A program made the position numbers and the translations under genes. From assembly GCA_963840245.1 (NCBI GenBank), contig CAWIYI010000013.1, forward strand, positions 1 to 64,000: a DNA stretch of 64,000 nt, in the 5' to 3' direction. Within the stretch, counting starts at the first letter, position 1. Every line of letters begins with the position of its first letter. The DNA comes from Bog-473 sp963840245 (GTDB lineage: Bacteria > Actinomycetota > Acidimicrobiia > Acidimicrobiales > RAAP-2). Under the pieces are notes generated by a model. It did no database searches, was not told where the DNA came from, and was given only the letters and a program-made list of their open reading frames with translations. Shown one piece after another: positions 17,984 through 26,421 of this stretch.

Positions 17984-18910
17984 TCAGCCGGCGAACCGGT
18001 CGACCAGCAACTCGCCCACCTGCCGCACGGTGTCCGGTGTCCCGGTCGGCACGTTGAAGATGAAGTACTCGACTCCCGCCGCCGCCAGCTCCTCCACGCG
18101 GGCCACCAGCTCGTCGGCCGTGCCGACGTCCGAGGTCGTGGGCTCCTCGCCGGTGACCTGACGCAGGAAGTCCTTGGTCGCCGCCGTCTCCTCCTCGCTG
18201 CCGGTGAGCACGAGCGTGCTGAGCCGGCTGACCGTGACCTCGGAGGGGTCGCGCCCGAACTCCTTGCAGTGGCCCCGCAGGACGTCGACCTTGTGGGCGA
18301 TGGTGGCCGGGTCGCCGAAGAGGTTCGTCATGTCGGCGTAGCGGGCCACCAGCCGCAGGGTCCGCTTCTCGCCGCCTCCTCCGACGAGGATGGGGGGCCC
18401 ACCCGGCTGCACCGGCGGCGGCACGTTGCGGGCCTCGTGGATCCGGTAGTAGGTGCCGGTGAACGACGGCGCCTCCTCGGTGAACATGGCCCGGCAGATC
18501 TGCAGGGCCTCCTCCAGGCGGTCCAGCCGCTCGCCGGCGGGCGGGAAGTCGAAGCCCAGTCCCTCGTGCTCGGTGTCGTACCAGGCCGCGCCGATGCCGA
18601 GGATGGCCCGCCCCGCGCTGATGACATCGAGCGTCGTCACGATCTTGGCCAGGTGCGCCGGGTTGCGGTACGTGACACCGGTGACCATGGTGCCAAGTCG
18701 CACGCGCGACGTCCGGGCGGCCAACGCCCCGAGCAGGGTGTAGGAATCGAGCATCGGCTGGCTCGGCCCACCCATTGGGGGCAGTTGGTAGAAGTGGTCC
18801 ATCACCCACACCGAGTCGTACCCCGTCTCCTCCGCCGCGGCCGCCATGGCGACCACCCCGTCGAAGAGGGTGTCGGGATCGAAATTCGGGATCTGCAAAC
18901 CGAAGCGCAT
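17984..18910 (-). CDS. LLM-class F420-dependent oxidoreductase
   Basis: A 308-residue luciferase-like oxidoreductase. Motifs: RFGLQIPNFDPDTL at the start, VWVMDHFYQLPPMGG, MVTGVTYRNPAHLAK, ISAGRAILGIGAAWY and ILVGGGGEKRTLRLVA. It matches the first oxidoreductase in this window over its full length in motif order, so the two are probably paralogues, with F420 the expected cofactor by family knowledge. It is convergent with the phytoene-desaturase-like gene, 10 bp away, and lies just downstream of the phosphotransferase gene on the same strand. Confidence 0.9.
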   Translation of the reverse strand: MRFGLQIPNFDPDTLFDGVVAMAAAAEETGYDSVWVMDHFYQLPPMGGPSQPMLDSYTLLGALAARTSRVRLGTMVTGVTYRNPAHLAKIVTTLDVISAGRAILGIGAAWYDTEHEGLGFDFPPAGERLDRLEEALQICRAMFTEEAPSFTGTYYRIHEARNVPPPVQPGGPPILVGGGGEKRTLRLVARYADMTNLFGDPATIAHKVDVLRGHCKEFGRDPSEVTVSRLSTLVLTGSEEETAATKDFLRQVTGEEPTTSDVGTADELVARVEELAAAGVEYFIFNVPTGTPDTVRQVGELLVDRFAG

Positions 18911-18921
18911 GGACCGGAAAC

Positions 18922-19878
18922 CTACCGGGGCCAGCCCGTCAGGCGCTGCAGCCAGGCCAGGGCCGCCGCACCCTGCGCGCCCTGGAACGCGCGCAGCGTG
19001 GGGAGCCCGGGCGGCGGCGGCCGCAGCGAGTGGCCCACGAGGAAACCGCTGAAGGCGGCGACCAGGACGGCGAGGAGGTCACGGTCGACGGCGGACGCCG
19101 GACCGTGCAGGGCCAGGAGCTCCTCGGGGGCGGGCCCGCCCTCCAGCACCACCGAGGGCGCCCAGGCGACCAGGTCGAGGACGGGTGCACCGACACACGC
19201 ATGCGGCCAGTCCACGAACACGACACCGCTCGTGGTGACGAGCAGGTTGTCCGACCGCACGTCACAATGGAGCAGCGTCGACCCCGTCACCGCCGCTTGC
19301 CATGCCGACTCGAGCTCGGCCAGGCGCTCGAGGTTGCGGCCGGTCCATTCGTCGAGACCCTCGGGGGGCCGGTCCATGGCGGCCAGCTCGGCCCAGCCGC
19401 CGAAGAGGAGATGGAGCCGGTCAGCCGCCGGCGCCATCCCCGCGACGGGGTTGGGCGTGAGGGCAGCGTGGAGGGCCTCGAGCGCGCGCACCGCGGCCTG
19501 CAACTCGCGCCGGTCCCACGGATGGGCCGGTGGGCGGCCGTCGACGGCCGCGAAGGCCAGCGCCACCCAGTCGCCGTCGTCGTAGACGTCGAGGAATCGC
19601 GGCAGCTCGGGCGCCCGCGGCAGTGACGCCGACACGACCGCTTCGCGCCGGTGCAGCTCGGGGGACTCCGGGTTCAGTGCCGCCCCGACTGCCTTGACGA
19701 AGATGGCCCCGCCGGGACAGTCGAGCACCGTGGTCGCGCCCGGCGAGAACCCGCCGGGCACGTCACGCGCCGATTCGGGCTCGCCGCCGCCGACCCGGGC
19801 CGCCCACGCCTGCACCGCACCGGGCACCTCGGCCCAGGGCAGGTGGACGCCGGCCGCCGGACCGGTGGGTGACGTCAC
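18922..19878 (-). CDS. Aminoglycoside-phosphotransferase-family kinase
   Basis: A 318-residue protein of the APH/choline kinase fold. The catalytic loop LHCDVRSDNLL (HxDxxxxN) and the metal-binding VDWPHA motif are intact, and the N-lobe Lys is in AIFVKAVG. Family members phosphorylate small molecules of many kinds, so antibiotic resistance should not be assumed. GTG 19878 is chosen because it overlaps the stop of the upstream small gene (GTGA); the frame itself remains open far upstream, which is shadow. Part of a three-gene unit with the small DUF6295-like protein and the dienelactone hydrolase. Confidence 0.85.
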   Translation of the reverse strand: MTSPTGPAAGVHLPWAEVPGAVQAWAARVGGGEPESARDVPGGFSPGATTVLDCPGGAIFVKAVGAALNPESPELHRREAVVSASLPRAPELPRFLDVYDDGDWVALAFAAVDGRPPAHPWDRRELQAAVRALEALHAALTPNPVAGMAPAADRLHLLFGGWAELAAMDRPPEGLDEWTGRNLERLAELESAWQAAVTGSTLLHCDVRSDNLLVTTSGVVFVDWPHACVGAPVLDLVAWAPSVVLEGGPAPEELLALHGPASAVDRDLLAVLVAAFSGFLVGHSLRPPPPGLPTLRAFQGAQGAAALAWLQRLTGWPR

Positions 19879-20135
19879 GTCGCGGCGGCCCCGGCAGCGG
19901 CAAGCGCCTCGTTGATGCTCTCGACCAGGCGGCGCGCCGAGGCCGCGCTGAGCTCGACGGCGACGCGGGCGCCCGGCCCGCGCGCCGGGTCGGCGAAGTC
20001 GATGTTGAGGGTGTGGTCGAAGGGCGCGTGGAACGGGTGGTCGAAGTAGACGCTGGCCGACGTGACACCGAACCACCCCTGCGGTCCCTTGGCGCTGCCG
20101 GCGATGTCGGTGGCGACGGTGAGGTACGAGCACAT
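19875..20135 (-). CDS. Small conserved protein, DUF6295-like
   Basis: An 86-residue cytoplasmic protein starting MCSYLTVATDIAGSAKG and with the segment WFGVTSASVYFDHPFH, which resembles the DUF6295 family of actinobacterial hypothetical proteins; this assignment is from memory of the motif and is tentative. ATG 20135 follows the dienelactone hydrolase stop by 2 nt and the stop overlaps the kinase start. Function unknown; the three genes are likely co-translated. Confidence 0.7.
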   Translation of the reverse strand: MCSYLTVATDIAGSAKGPQGWFGVTSASVYFDHPFHAPFDHTLNIDFADPARGPGARVAVELSAASARRLVESINEALAAAGAAAT

Positions 20136-20137
20136 GG

Positions 20138-20893
20138 TCAGCCCCCCGCCAGGTAGCGGCCGTACCAGTCGAAGATCCGCTGCCAGCCGTCGAGGGCGGC
20201 CTCGGGCCGGAAGGCCGGCCGGTCCACCGAGAAGAACGCGTGGCCCGCGCCGTCGTAGCGGTGGAACTCGTAGGTCTTGCCGGCTTCTTTGAGGGCCGCC
20301 TCCAGCTCGTCCACCTGCTCGGTGTTGGGGAACTGGTCGTCGTTGCCGAACAGGCCGAGCAGCGGGCACCGCAGCTGCGGCGTCCGGTCGACCAGCGGCG
20401 TGGCCTTGAGCGGGAAGCCCTCGGGAACGGTGCCGGTGACGAAGGCCCCGTAGCAGTCGACCGCCGCATCGACGGGCAGGCTCACCGCGGTCAGGAAGGA
20501 GTGCCGGCCGCCCGAGCAGTACCCGATGACGCCGACCTTGCCGTTGGACGTGGGCAGCGCCCGGAGGGCCTTGACGGCCGCGTCGGCGTCGCCCACGAAC
20601 TGGTCGTCGGGGATGCCGCCCGCCTCGCGGGTGGCCGCCGCGGCGTCGTCGGGATCGACATCGAGGCCCTGGCGGGCGTAGAGGTTGGGGCAGATCGCGT
20701 TGTAGCCGCTGGCGGCGAAGCGTCGCGTGATCTCCTTGGTCCCCGAGTCCCAACCGGGCAGATGGTGGATGACCAGGACCCCGGGGAAGGGCCCGTCGCC
20801 GGCGGGACGCGCCTGGTAGGCGTTGATCTCGGCCCCCTCGTAACCGGTGAACGTGACGTTCCCGGCGCTGAGGGCCTCTTCGGGTGCGGACAC
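20138..20893 (-). CDS. Dienelactone hydrolase family protein
   Basis: A 251-residue alpha/beta hydrolase. The nucleophile elbow is GYCSGG, with Cys as nucleophile as in true dienelactone hydrolases; the acid lies in GNDDQFPN and the His in GAGHAFF. HHLPGWDSGTKEI near residue 45 is a family signature. Dienelactone hydrolases act in chlorocatechol degradation, but many members hydrolyse other esters or lactones. GTG 20893 is preceded by AAGGAGG at ideal spacing, which decides the start against a much longer open frame. Confidence 0.92.
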   Translation of the reverse strand: MSAPEEALSAGNVTFTGYEGAEINAYQARPAGDGPFPGVLVIHHLPGWDSGTKEITRRFAASGYNAICPNLYARQGLDVDPDDAAAATREAGGIPDDQFVGDADAAVKALRALPTSNGKVGVIGYCSGGRHSFLTAVSLPVDAAVDCYGAFVTGTVPEGFPLKATPLVDRTPQLRCPLLGLFGNDDQFPNTEQVDELEAALKEAGKTYEFHRYDGAGHAFFSVDRPAFRPEAALDGWQRIFDWYGRYLAGG

Positions 20894-20999
20894 AGCGGCC
20901 TCCTTCTCTCTTCGGTCTTGCGGTCCGTGCTGCGTGATGCGCCGCCCACTATGGCCTGCCACCGAGACCGGCCGCCTCCCAACCGGCATGATGTGCGCC

Positions 21000-22193
21000 G
21001 TGCGCCGACTGCCCGTGGCCCTGGCCGGTCTCGCCTCGTTGGCCGTCGCGGCGGTCGCGGCACCCGCGGCGGGCGGTGCGGCGCCGGTCGTGCGCACCGT
21101 CGTCGCACCCGGGGTTCTCGACGGGCCGGGCGGGATCGCGCTCGATGCGACCGGGAACCTCTTCGTCGCCGACACCGGCCACTGCCGGGTCCTGGTCCTG
21201 CCGGCCCGGACCGGGACCCTCGACGGTCTGCGGCTCCGGGCCGGACGGGCCGCCACGTTCGCCGGGGACACGTGCGCGGGCCGCGCGACGATCGGGCACC
21301 CGAGCGCCGTGGCCGTCGACAGGCGGGGTGACGTCTTCATCGCCGAGGCCACCGCGCAGCGCGTCCAGGAGGTGCGGGCCGGCTCGCGCACCGCGGTCAC
21401 AGTGGCCGGCACGGGCACGGCGGGCTTCGACGGCGACGGGCTCGTGGCCACGGCGAGCGAGCTCGACCAGCCGACCGGGGTGGCGGTCGACGCGGCCGGC
21501 GACCTCTTCATCGCCGACACCGCCAACTGCCGGGTGCGCGTCCTGCCCGCCGCCGGCACCACGCTCTTCGGGCAGGCCATGGCGGCCGGGCACCTCTTCA
21601 CCGTGGCCGGCACCGGCGTCTGCGGTTCGGCCGGCCAGGGCGGCCCGATGCGCTCGGCGCAGCTGTGGAACCCGGTGGCCGTCACGGTGGACGGCGCGGG
21701 CGACCTCCTGGTGGCCGACGGTGGCGACCAGTCCGTGTTGCTGGCGCCGGCCACCGCGGGTTCCTACTACGGCACCGCCGTCGGCGCGGGCGACATCGGC
21801 GTCGTCGTGGGTGGCACGGGGGGCTACGGGCCATATCTCGGCGACGGACTGGCCGCCAACGGGCCGACGGCCGAGCTCAACGATCCCCGCGGCCTGGCGA
21901 TCGGCCCGACGGGGGCACTGTTCGTGAGCGACGGCTTCATGCACGTCGTCCGCGTCGTCCCGTCGACGACCGGCACGCTCCTCGGCCGGACGATGCAGGC
22001 GGGCGATCTCTACACGGCTGCCGGCGCCCTCCCCGTGGCGACCCCCGAGGGTGACGGCGACGGCACGCGCTGGGTGCGCACCCGCATGGGTACACCGGTC
22101 GGCGTGGTGGTCTCGCCCTCGGGGTCGCTGTTCTACGCCGACGCCGGTCTGGGCACGGTGCGGGCGCTCGCCACCGGGGCCGGCGCACCGTGA
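21000..22193 (+). CDS. Secreted NHL-repeat beta-propeller protein
   Basis: About 397 residues: a Sec signal peptide (RRLPVALAGLASLAVAAVAAPAAGG) followed by six NHL-type repeats, each with a variant of AVDxxGDLFIADxxxxRV (for example GVAVDAAGDLFIADTANCRV and GLAIGPTGALFVSDGFMHVV). Six repeats are enough for a closed propeller, usually a binding surface or a lyase/hydrolase scaffold outside the cell. Start at GTG 21000 leaves CATGAT 7 nt upstream as a leaderless-type box; ATG 20988 is an alternative. Its stop overlaps the GTG of the rhamnosidase gene, so the two are made together. Confidence 0.85.
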   Translation: MRRLPVALAGLASLAVAAVAAPAAGGAAPVVRTVVAPGVLDGPGGIALDATGNLFVADTGHCRVLVLPARTGTLDGLRLRAGRAATFAGDTCAGRATIGHPSAVAVDRRGDVFIAEATAQRVQEVRAGSRTAVTVAGTGTAGFDGDGLVATASELDQPTGVAVDAAGDLFIADTANCRVRVLPAAGTTLFGQAMAAGHLFTVAGTGVCGSAGQGGPMRSAQLWNPVAVTVDGAGDLLVADGGDQSVLLAPATAGSYYGTAVGAGDIGVVVGGTGGYGPYLGDGLAANGPTAELNDPRGLAIGPTGALFVSDGFMHVVRVVPSTTGTLLGRTMQAGDLYTAAGALPVATPEGDGDGTRWVRTRMGTPVGVVVSPSGSLFYADAGLGTVRALATGAGAP

Positions 22194-24967
22194 GCCGGTT
22201 CGGTCGCCGCACCTTCCTCACCTCCTCCGCCGGCGTCGCCGCGGGTGCGGCGGTACCGCTGGGGACGGCGGCGGCCTCCGAATCCGAGACGGGGGTACGG
22301 GCGGCACGGAGTGTCGGCGCGGCGGCGACCAAGGCCGGGCCGCTCCGGCCCGGCCGGCTCACGGTCAACGGCCTCGTCCAGCCTGTGGGAATCGACCCCG
22401 ACGACTGCTCGTTCGCCTGGACGCTGCGGGCGTCGGGCCGCGGGGCCGCGCAGAGAGCGGCGCGCATCGTGGTCCGGCGCAGCGACCCCGGCCACGGCGG
22501 GCTCGTCTGGGACAGCGGGACGCTGCCCTCGGCCCGGCAGGCCTTCGTCGCCTACGCCGGCCCGGCGCTCGCCGCTGACGCCGCCTACGAGTGGACCGTG
22601 CAGGTCCAGGGGGCCGAGCCCGGGTGGGGGCCTGTCTCCGGGCCCGCCCGCTTCACCACCGGTCTGCGCGCCGGTGACTGGGGACCCGCCGTCTGGCTGG
22701 TCCCTGCGGCCGGACCGGACGGGTCCGACTCCGACCGCGTGACCTACCTGCGCAGCGAGTTCACCCCGCCCGCGGGCACCCTGGTGCGCGCCACGGCCTA
22801 CGTCTCGGCCGCCCACACCTACCGGCTCTACGTGGACAACAGGCCGGTCGACGCCTGGCCCAGCTTCTCCTATCCCGACGAGCAGTACGTGCGCGCCGTC
22901 GACCTGACGTCGGCGCTCCGGCCGGCGCGCCGCAGCGCCATCGGCGTGCTCCACCGGTGGTACGGGGCGGGCCAGGGCCGCCCCGCCTCGTCGCCCGGCC
23001 TGCTCTTCCTCCTCTCGCTGCGCGACGCGAACGGGTCACACGTGGTGCACGTCTCGGACGGGTCCTGGAGCGAACACCCGGCCGAGTGGCTGCCCTCGCC
23101 CCAGCGCAACTCCGACGGCGGCGACTTCGTCGAGTGGGTGGACGGCCGCGCCCATCCCAGCGGCTGGGCCGGCGTTGGCTTCGACGACCGGTCGTGGTCC
23201 CGGCCCGCCATCGGCGGGTCCGCCGGGACGCCGCCGTTCACCACCACCTACGCGCAGCGCACCACCATCGGCGAGACCCCGGTCGCGCCGGTCCGTGTGC
23301 ACACGCTGCCCGGCGGCGCGGTCGTGGCGGACTTCGGGGCCGTCTACGCGGCGCGACCGCGGGTCTCCTTCGCGTCGGGCGTGCCCGGACGGACCGTGTC
23401 CATGCGGGTCGGCTACCTGCTCGATCCGGACGGGCAGGTCTCCACACTGCACGGCACCCAGGGGACGAATCTCTCGATGTCGTACATCATGCGGTCGGGA
23501 CCGCAGACCTTCGAGGGCTTCACCTACGTCGGGTTCCGCTACCTGCAGATCGACGACCCGGGCCAACCCCTGAGTGGCAACGACGTCGTGGCCCTCAGCC
23601 GTCATGCCGCCATGCCCGACATCCCCACCGCCACGTTCTCCTCGGAGAACCGCACGCTCAACGCGGTGTGGAAGCTCTGCGCCCGCTCGTGCCTGTACTG
23701 CAGCCAGGAGCAGTTCGTCGACACGCCGACCCGGGAGAAGGGCCCGTTCGTGTGGGACGGGGCCAATGAGTCCGAGGGCGTCATGCGCGCCTACGGCGAC
23801 CAGAACATGACCTGGCAGGCCTTGCGCGACGTGGCCCGCGGCCAGGCCCGCTACTGGCCCGACGGGCAGGTCAACGCCGTGTACCCGAACGGGGACGGTG
23901 CGCGCGCCTTCGGGACGTTCACGGCGCGCTACCCCGAGTGGCTCTGGCGCTACTACGCCTCCACCGGCGACCGCACGACGGCGTTGCGGCTCTACCCGTC
24001 GGTGGCCGCGGTAGCCGGTTGGCTGTGGAGCGCTCGCCGGGCCGGCACCGGGCTGCTCTACGGGCTGGCCGACCCCGGCAACGGCGACCCCGTGTACGGC
24101 TACGACCTCGCGGTGGCGGCCGACACGGCGAGCAACGTCCTCGCGGTGAACGCCCTGCGCCGCGTCGCACGGCTGGGCGCCGTCGCCGGCGACACCGCCG
24201 GCGCCCAGACCAACCAGGCCCGGGCGGACCAGCTCGCCGCCGCCATCAACGCCGTGCTGCGTCGGCCCGACGGCACCTACGTGGACGGGGTCGACGCCGA
24301 CGGCGCGCCGAGCAGCCACGCGTCACAGGAGGCCAACGCGCTGGCGCTCGCCTACGGCGTGGTGCCGGCGTCCGACCTCGCCGCCGTCGGGTCCTACGTG
24401 GCTGGCCTCGGCATCGACGTCGGCCCCAACCACGGGCTCGAGCTCCTGCGCGGGCTGGCCGCGGCGGGCCTGCCCGAGGCCATGGTGCACACGCTGACCG
24501 ACACCGCCATCCCCGGCTGGGCCCACATCGTGGCGGCCGGCGGGACCTTCACCTGGGAGGTCTGGAAGCCGAGCGACCTCATCGGGGACTCGATGTCGCA
24601 CGGCTGGGGCTCCTCCGCGCTGGTCGCCATGCAGGAGACGCTCCTCGGCGTCACCCTGGAGGAGCCGGCGGCGGACGGCACGGCCCGCGCCGCGGTCTCA
24701 CCGCCGTCGGCCGGCCTCGGGCGCGCCTCGGGGTCGGTGCCGACGATCGCCGGGCCCGTCCAGGTGTCGTGGCAGCGGCGGGGCAAGGGCATGTCCGTGG
24801 ACCTGACCGTGCCGCCCAACGCGACGGCGACGGTGCGGATGCCGTCCGGCGTGCGCGAGGGGGGCGTCCCGGCGGCGCGCGCCCCCGGCGTGACGGTCGT
24901 CTCGGCGACGGACGGCGCCGTCGTGCTCTCCGTGGGGAGCGGGACGTACCACTTCACCAGCACCTGA
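22190..24967 (+). CDS. GH78 alpha-L-rhamnosidase, Tat-exported
   Basis: A 925-residue exported glycoside hydrolase. The N-terminus has a twin-arginine signal (GRRTFLTSSAGVAAGAA). Domain order fits GH78: a fibronectin-like region (SFAWTLRASGRG), the Bac_rhamnosid_N carbohydrate-binding jelly roll (AHTYRLYVDNRPVDAWP), a concanavalin-like domain, the (alpha/alpha)6 catalytic barrel with VDTPTREKGPFVWDG and NESEGVMRAYGDQ, and a C-terminal beta domain ending PPNATATVRMP. The family motif is usually DCPxREExGWxGD, so the acid region is somewhat diverged here. It would release rhamnose from plant or bacterial polysaccharide. Coupled by GTGA overlap to the NHL protein. Confidence 0.88.
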   Translation: MSRFGRRTFLTSSAGVAAGAAVPLGTAAASESETGVRAARSVGAAATKAGPLRPGRLTVNGLVQPVGIDPDDCSFAWTLRASGRGAAQRAARIVVRRSDPGHGGLVWDSGTLPSARQAFVAYAGPALAADAAYEWTVQVQGAEPGWGPVSGPARFTTGLRAGDWGPAVWLVPAAGPDGSDSDRVTYLRSEFTPPAGTLVRATAYVSAAHTYRLYVDNRPVDAWPSFSYPDEQYVRAVDLTSALRPARRSAIGVLHRWYGAGQGRPASSPGLLFLLSLRDANGSHVVHVSDGSWSEHPAEWLPSPQRNSDGGDFVEWVDGRAHPSGWAGVGFDDRSWSRPAIGGSAGTPPFTTTYAQRTTIGETPVAPVRVHTLPGGAVVADFGAVYAARPRVSFASGVPGRTVSMRVGYLLDPDGQVSTLHGTQGTNLSMSYIMRSGPQTFEGFTYVGFRYLQIDDPGQPLSGNDVVALSRHAAMPDIPTATFSSENRTLNAVWKLCARSCLYCSQEQFVDTPTREKGPFVWDGANESEGVMRAYGDQNMTWQALRDVARGQARYWPDGQVNAVYPNGDGARAFGTFTARYPEWLWRYYASTGDRTTALRLYPSVAAVAGWLWSARRAGTGLLYGLADPGNGDPVYGYDLAVAADTASNVLAVNALRRVARLGAVAGDTAGAQTNQARADQLAAAINAVLRRPDGTYVDGVDADGAPSSHASQEANALALAYGVVPASDLAAVGSYVAGLGIDVGPNHGLELLRGLAAAGLPEAMVHTLTDTAIPGWAHIVAAGGTFTWEVWKPSDLIGDSMSHGWGSSALVAMQETLLGVTLEEPAADGTARAAVSPPSAGLGRASGSVPTIAGPVQVSWQRRGKGMSVDLTVPPNATATVRMPSGVREGGVPAARAPGVTVVSATDGAVVLSVGSGTYHFTST

Positions 24968-25037
24968 GGATCACTCCGAGGTCGACGAACTCGGATCGTT
25001 GCCTTGCAGGCACCGGTCGCTGGCCGACCGGCTCGCC

Positions 25038-25607
25038 CTACGCGCCCTGAGGTACCTCCCACAGGCCGACCGGAGCCTCGCCGAGCCGGTAGTGGCCGGG
25101 CAGGCGTTCGCCTGACAGAGCGCTCTCCATGCGTTTCTGCATGCCCGGGAGGAGCGTCCCGTCGGCGATCATCGCCATGAACACGGCGCCGGCGTTGCCC
25201 ACGTCGAAGAAGTCGCGCTGCCAGGACCACTGGAAGTTCCCGCCGTAGCGGAACCAACTGCCGCCGAGACCGGCGATCTCGTAGTTGGTGCCGTCCGCCT
25301 TCGTCGCGTTGGCCACCTGCTTCCACAGACCGAGGATCTCGCCCTGCGCGTCGTCGATCAGCACCTTCTGGTACGGGTAGGTCCACCCCTCCAGCCCGGC
25401 CATCTCGAGCCCGAGTGCGATCTCGCGGATCTCCTCGCGCCCCACGGCCATGAACTCGTCGTTGGGGCCGACGTTCCAGCCGTAGGTGGCGTCCTCGGTG
25501 TAGAGGTCGGCCATGTGGTGCCAGTCCTTGTCGGCCTCCCCCGCTCGGTTCGCCGCGAGCCAGCGCTCGACCATCTCCTCCAGCTCGGCACGCGGATAGG
25601 CGGGCAT
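25038..25607 (-). CDS. SnoaL-like nuclear transport factor 2 family protein
   Basis: A 189-residue cone-fold protein of the NTF2/SnoaL type, judged from the helix-rich start (LEEMVERWLAANRAGEADKDW), the LYTEDATYGWNVG segment and the curved-sheet FRYGGNFQWSWQRDFFD stretch. Members act as isomerases, hydratases or small-ligand binders in polyketide, steroid and aromatic metabolism. ATG 25607 has AGGAGGA 7 nt upstream. It is transcribed away from the five-gene catabolic operon across a region with a palindromic site, which fits a shared pathway. Confidence 0.8.
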   Translation of the reverse strand: MPAYPRAELEEMVERWLAANRAGEADKDWHHMADLYTEDATYGWNVGPNDEFMAVGREEIREIALGLEMAGLEGWTYPYQKVLIDDAQGEILGLWKQVANATKADGTNYEIAGLGGSWFRYGGNFQWSWQRDFFDVGNAGAVFMAMIADGTLLPGMQKRMESALSGERLPGHYRLGEAPVGLWEVPQGA

Positions 25608-25609
25608 CG

Positions 25610-25762
25610 TCAGTCCTCCTCTATGGGTGGGGCAGTACGCGGCCGCGCACATCGACCAGTCGAGCAGGTGCACGATCGGCCCGTAGTCGCGCACAGCCTG
25701 ACCAGGGCGGCGTTCTCGAAGCCGGGATCGAAAGCCCCCCAGGAGTCGTTGCGCTCGGTCAT
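25610..25762 (-). CDS. Small ORF upstream of the SnoaL-like gene, possibly with two indels
   Basis: A 50-codon frame from ATG 25762 whose TGA ends 2 nt before the SnoaL-like start, a normal operon layout. Its first 22 residues (MTERNDSWGAFDPGFENAAL) look like protein. In the middle, a neighbouring frame (VRDYGPIVHLLDWSMCAAAY) has far better GC-rich third positions, so the true peptide may switch frame twice by one missing and one extra base. No homologue recognised. Low confidence as a real gene. Confidence 0.35.
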   Translation of the reverse strand: MTERNDSWGAFDPGFENAALVRLCATTGRSCTCSTGRCARPRTAPPIEED

Positions 25763-25763
25763 G

Positions 25764-25793
25764 TGTCCAGACTCAATAGTCCAGACACGTGTC
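25764..25793. promoter_or_regulatory. Palindromic operator candidate in divergent promoter region
   Basis: Two direct copies of GTCCAGAC (25765-25772 and 25779-25786), 14 bp apart, and a perfect palindrome GACACGTGTC (25784-25793). The site sits between the SnoaL-like gene and the catabolic operon, where a TetR-family repressor would be expected. No regulator gene is adjacent. Confidence 0.35.
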
Positions 25794-26019
25794 CGGGTCC
25801 AATGTCCTGCCAGGGTTCCATGGAAGGGAAGATCGGGGAGAGGTCCCGGAGAACGACAACGAAGCCGGGCCGAGCTGACTGAGCGGCGTTGCCGCTGCAT
25901 CTACGCTTCGACGGCGAGGCCGGGTTGACCCGGCGCGACCCGCCACTCGGGCGAGACGTCTCGATATGGTCGGGCATCCAAAGGGAGATCGTGGTGACGA
26001 GGAGCAACGTGAGGCCGGC

Positions 26020-26415
26020 ATGAGCGAACCACAGGACGCGCGCGCCGCGGGCATGGCCAAGATGCAGGAGGTCTACGGCTTCACCGTCGACCCCGCCGAT
26101 CTTCCCGGGCGCTACACCGACATCACCGTCGACCACCTCTTCGGGACCGTGTGGACCGACGACACGATCGACCTGCGCCAGCGGCGGCTGCTCACCATCG
26201 GGGTGCTGGCGGCGCAGGACAAGCCCGAGCTGCTGGAGATCCAGTTCGACGCCGCCCTCGAGCGCGGCGAGCTGACCGTCGAGCAGGTTCGCGAGGTCGT
26301 CGTCCACCTGACCCACTACGTCGGCTGGCCCATCTCCACCGGCATCAGCGGCGCGGCGGAGACCATGATCCGCCGGCGCGCCGGGACGGCGGCGGCCGAC
26401 GCGTCGAACGGCTGA
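26020..26415 (+). CDS. Carboxymuconolactone decarboxylase family protein
   Basis: A 131-residue all-helical protein of the CMD/AhpD-like family. The stretch VWTDDTIDLRQRRLLTIGVLAAQDKPELLEIQFDAAL-type core and VREVVVHLTHYVGWP are typical, but the CxxC redox pair of AhpD is absent, so it belongs to the decarboxylase or unknown-function branch. ATG 26020 with GAGG 6 nt upstream starts the domain; an upstream extension in frame is unlikely. First gene of the five-gene catabolic operon. Confidence 0.85.
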   Translation: MSEPQDARAAGMAKMQEVYGFTVDPADLPGRYTDITVDHLFGTVWTDDTIDLRQRRLLTIGVLAAQDKPELLEIQFDAALERGELTVEQVREVVVHLTHYVGWPISTGISGAAETMIRRRAGTAAADASNG

Positions 26416-26421
26416 ACGGCC

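Noticed and set aside
18922..19878. Aminoglycoside resistance
   Set aside because: The APH fold is shared by kinases for many metabolites; nothing in the sequence or context points to an antibiotic substrate.
23036..24319. A 427-codon open frame on the minus strand
   Set aside because: Antisense to the rhamnosidase catalytic domain, with no motif and shadow-like composition.
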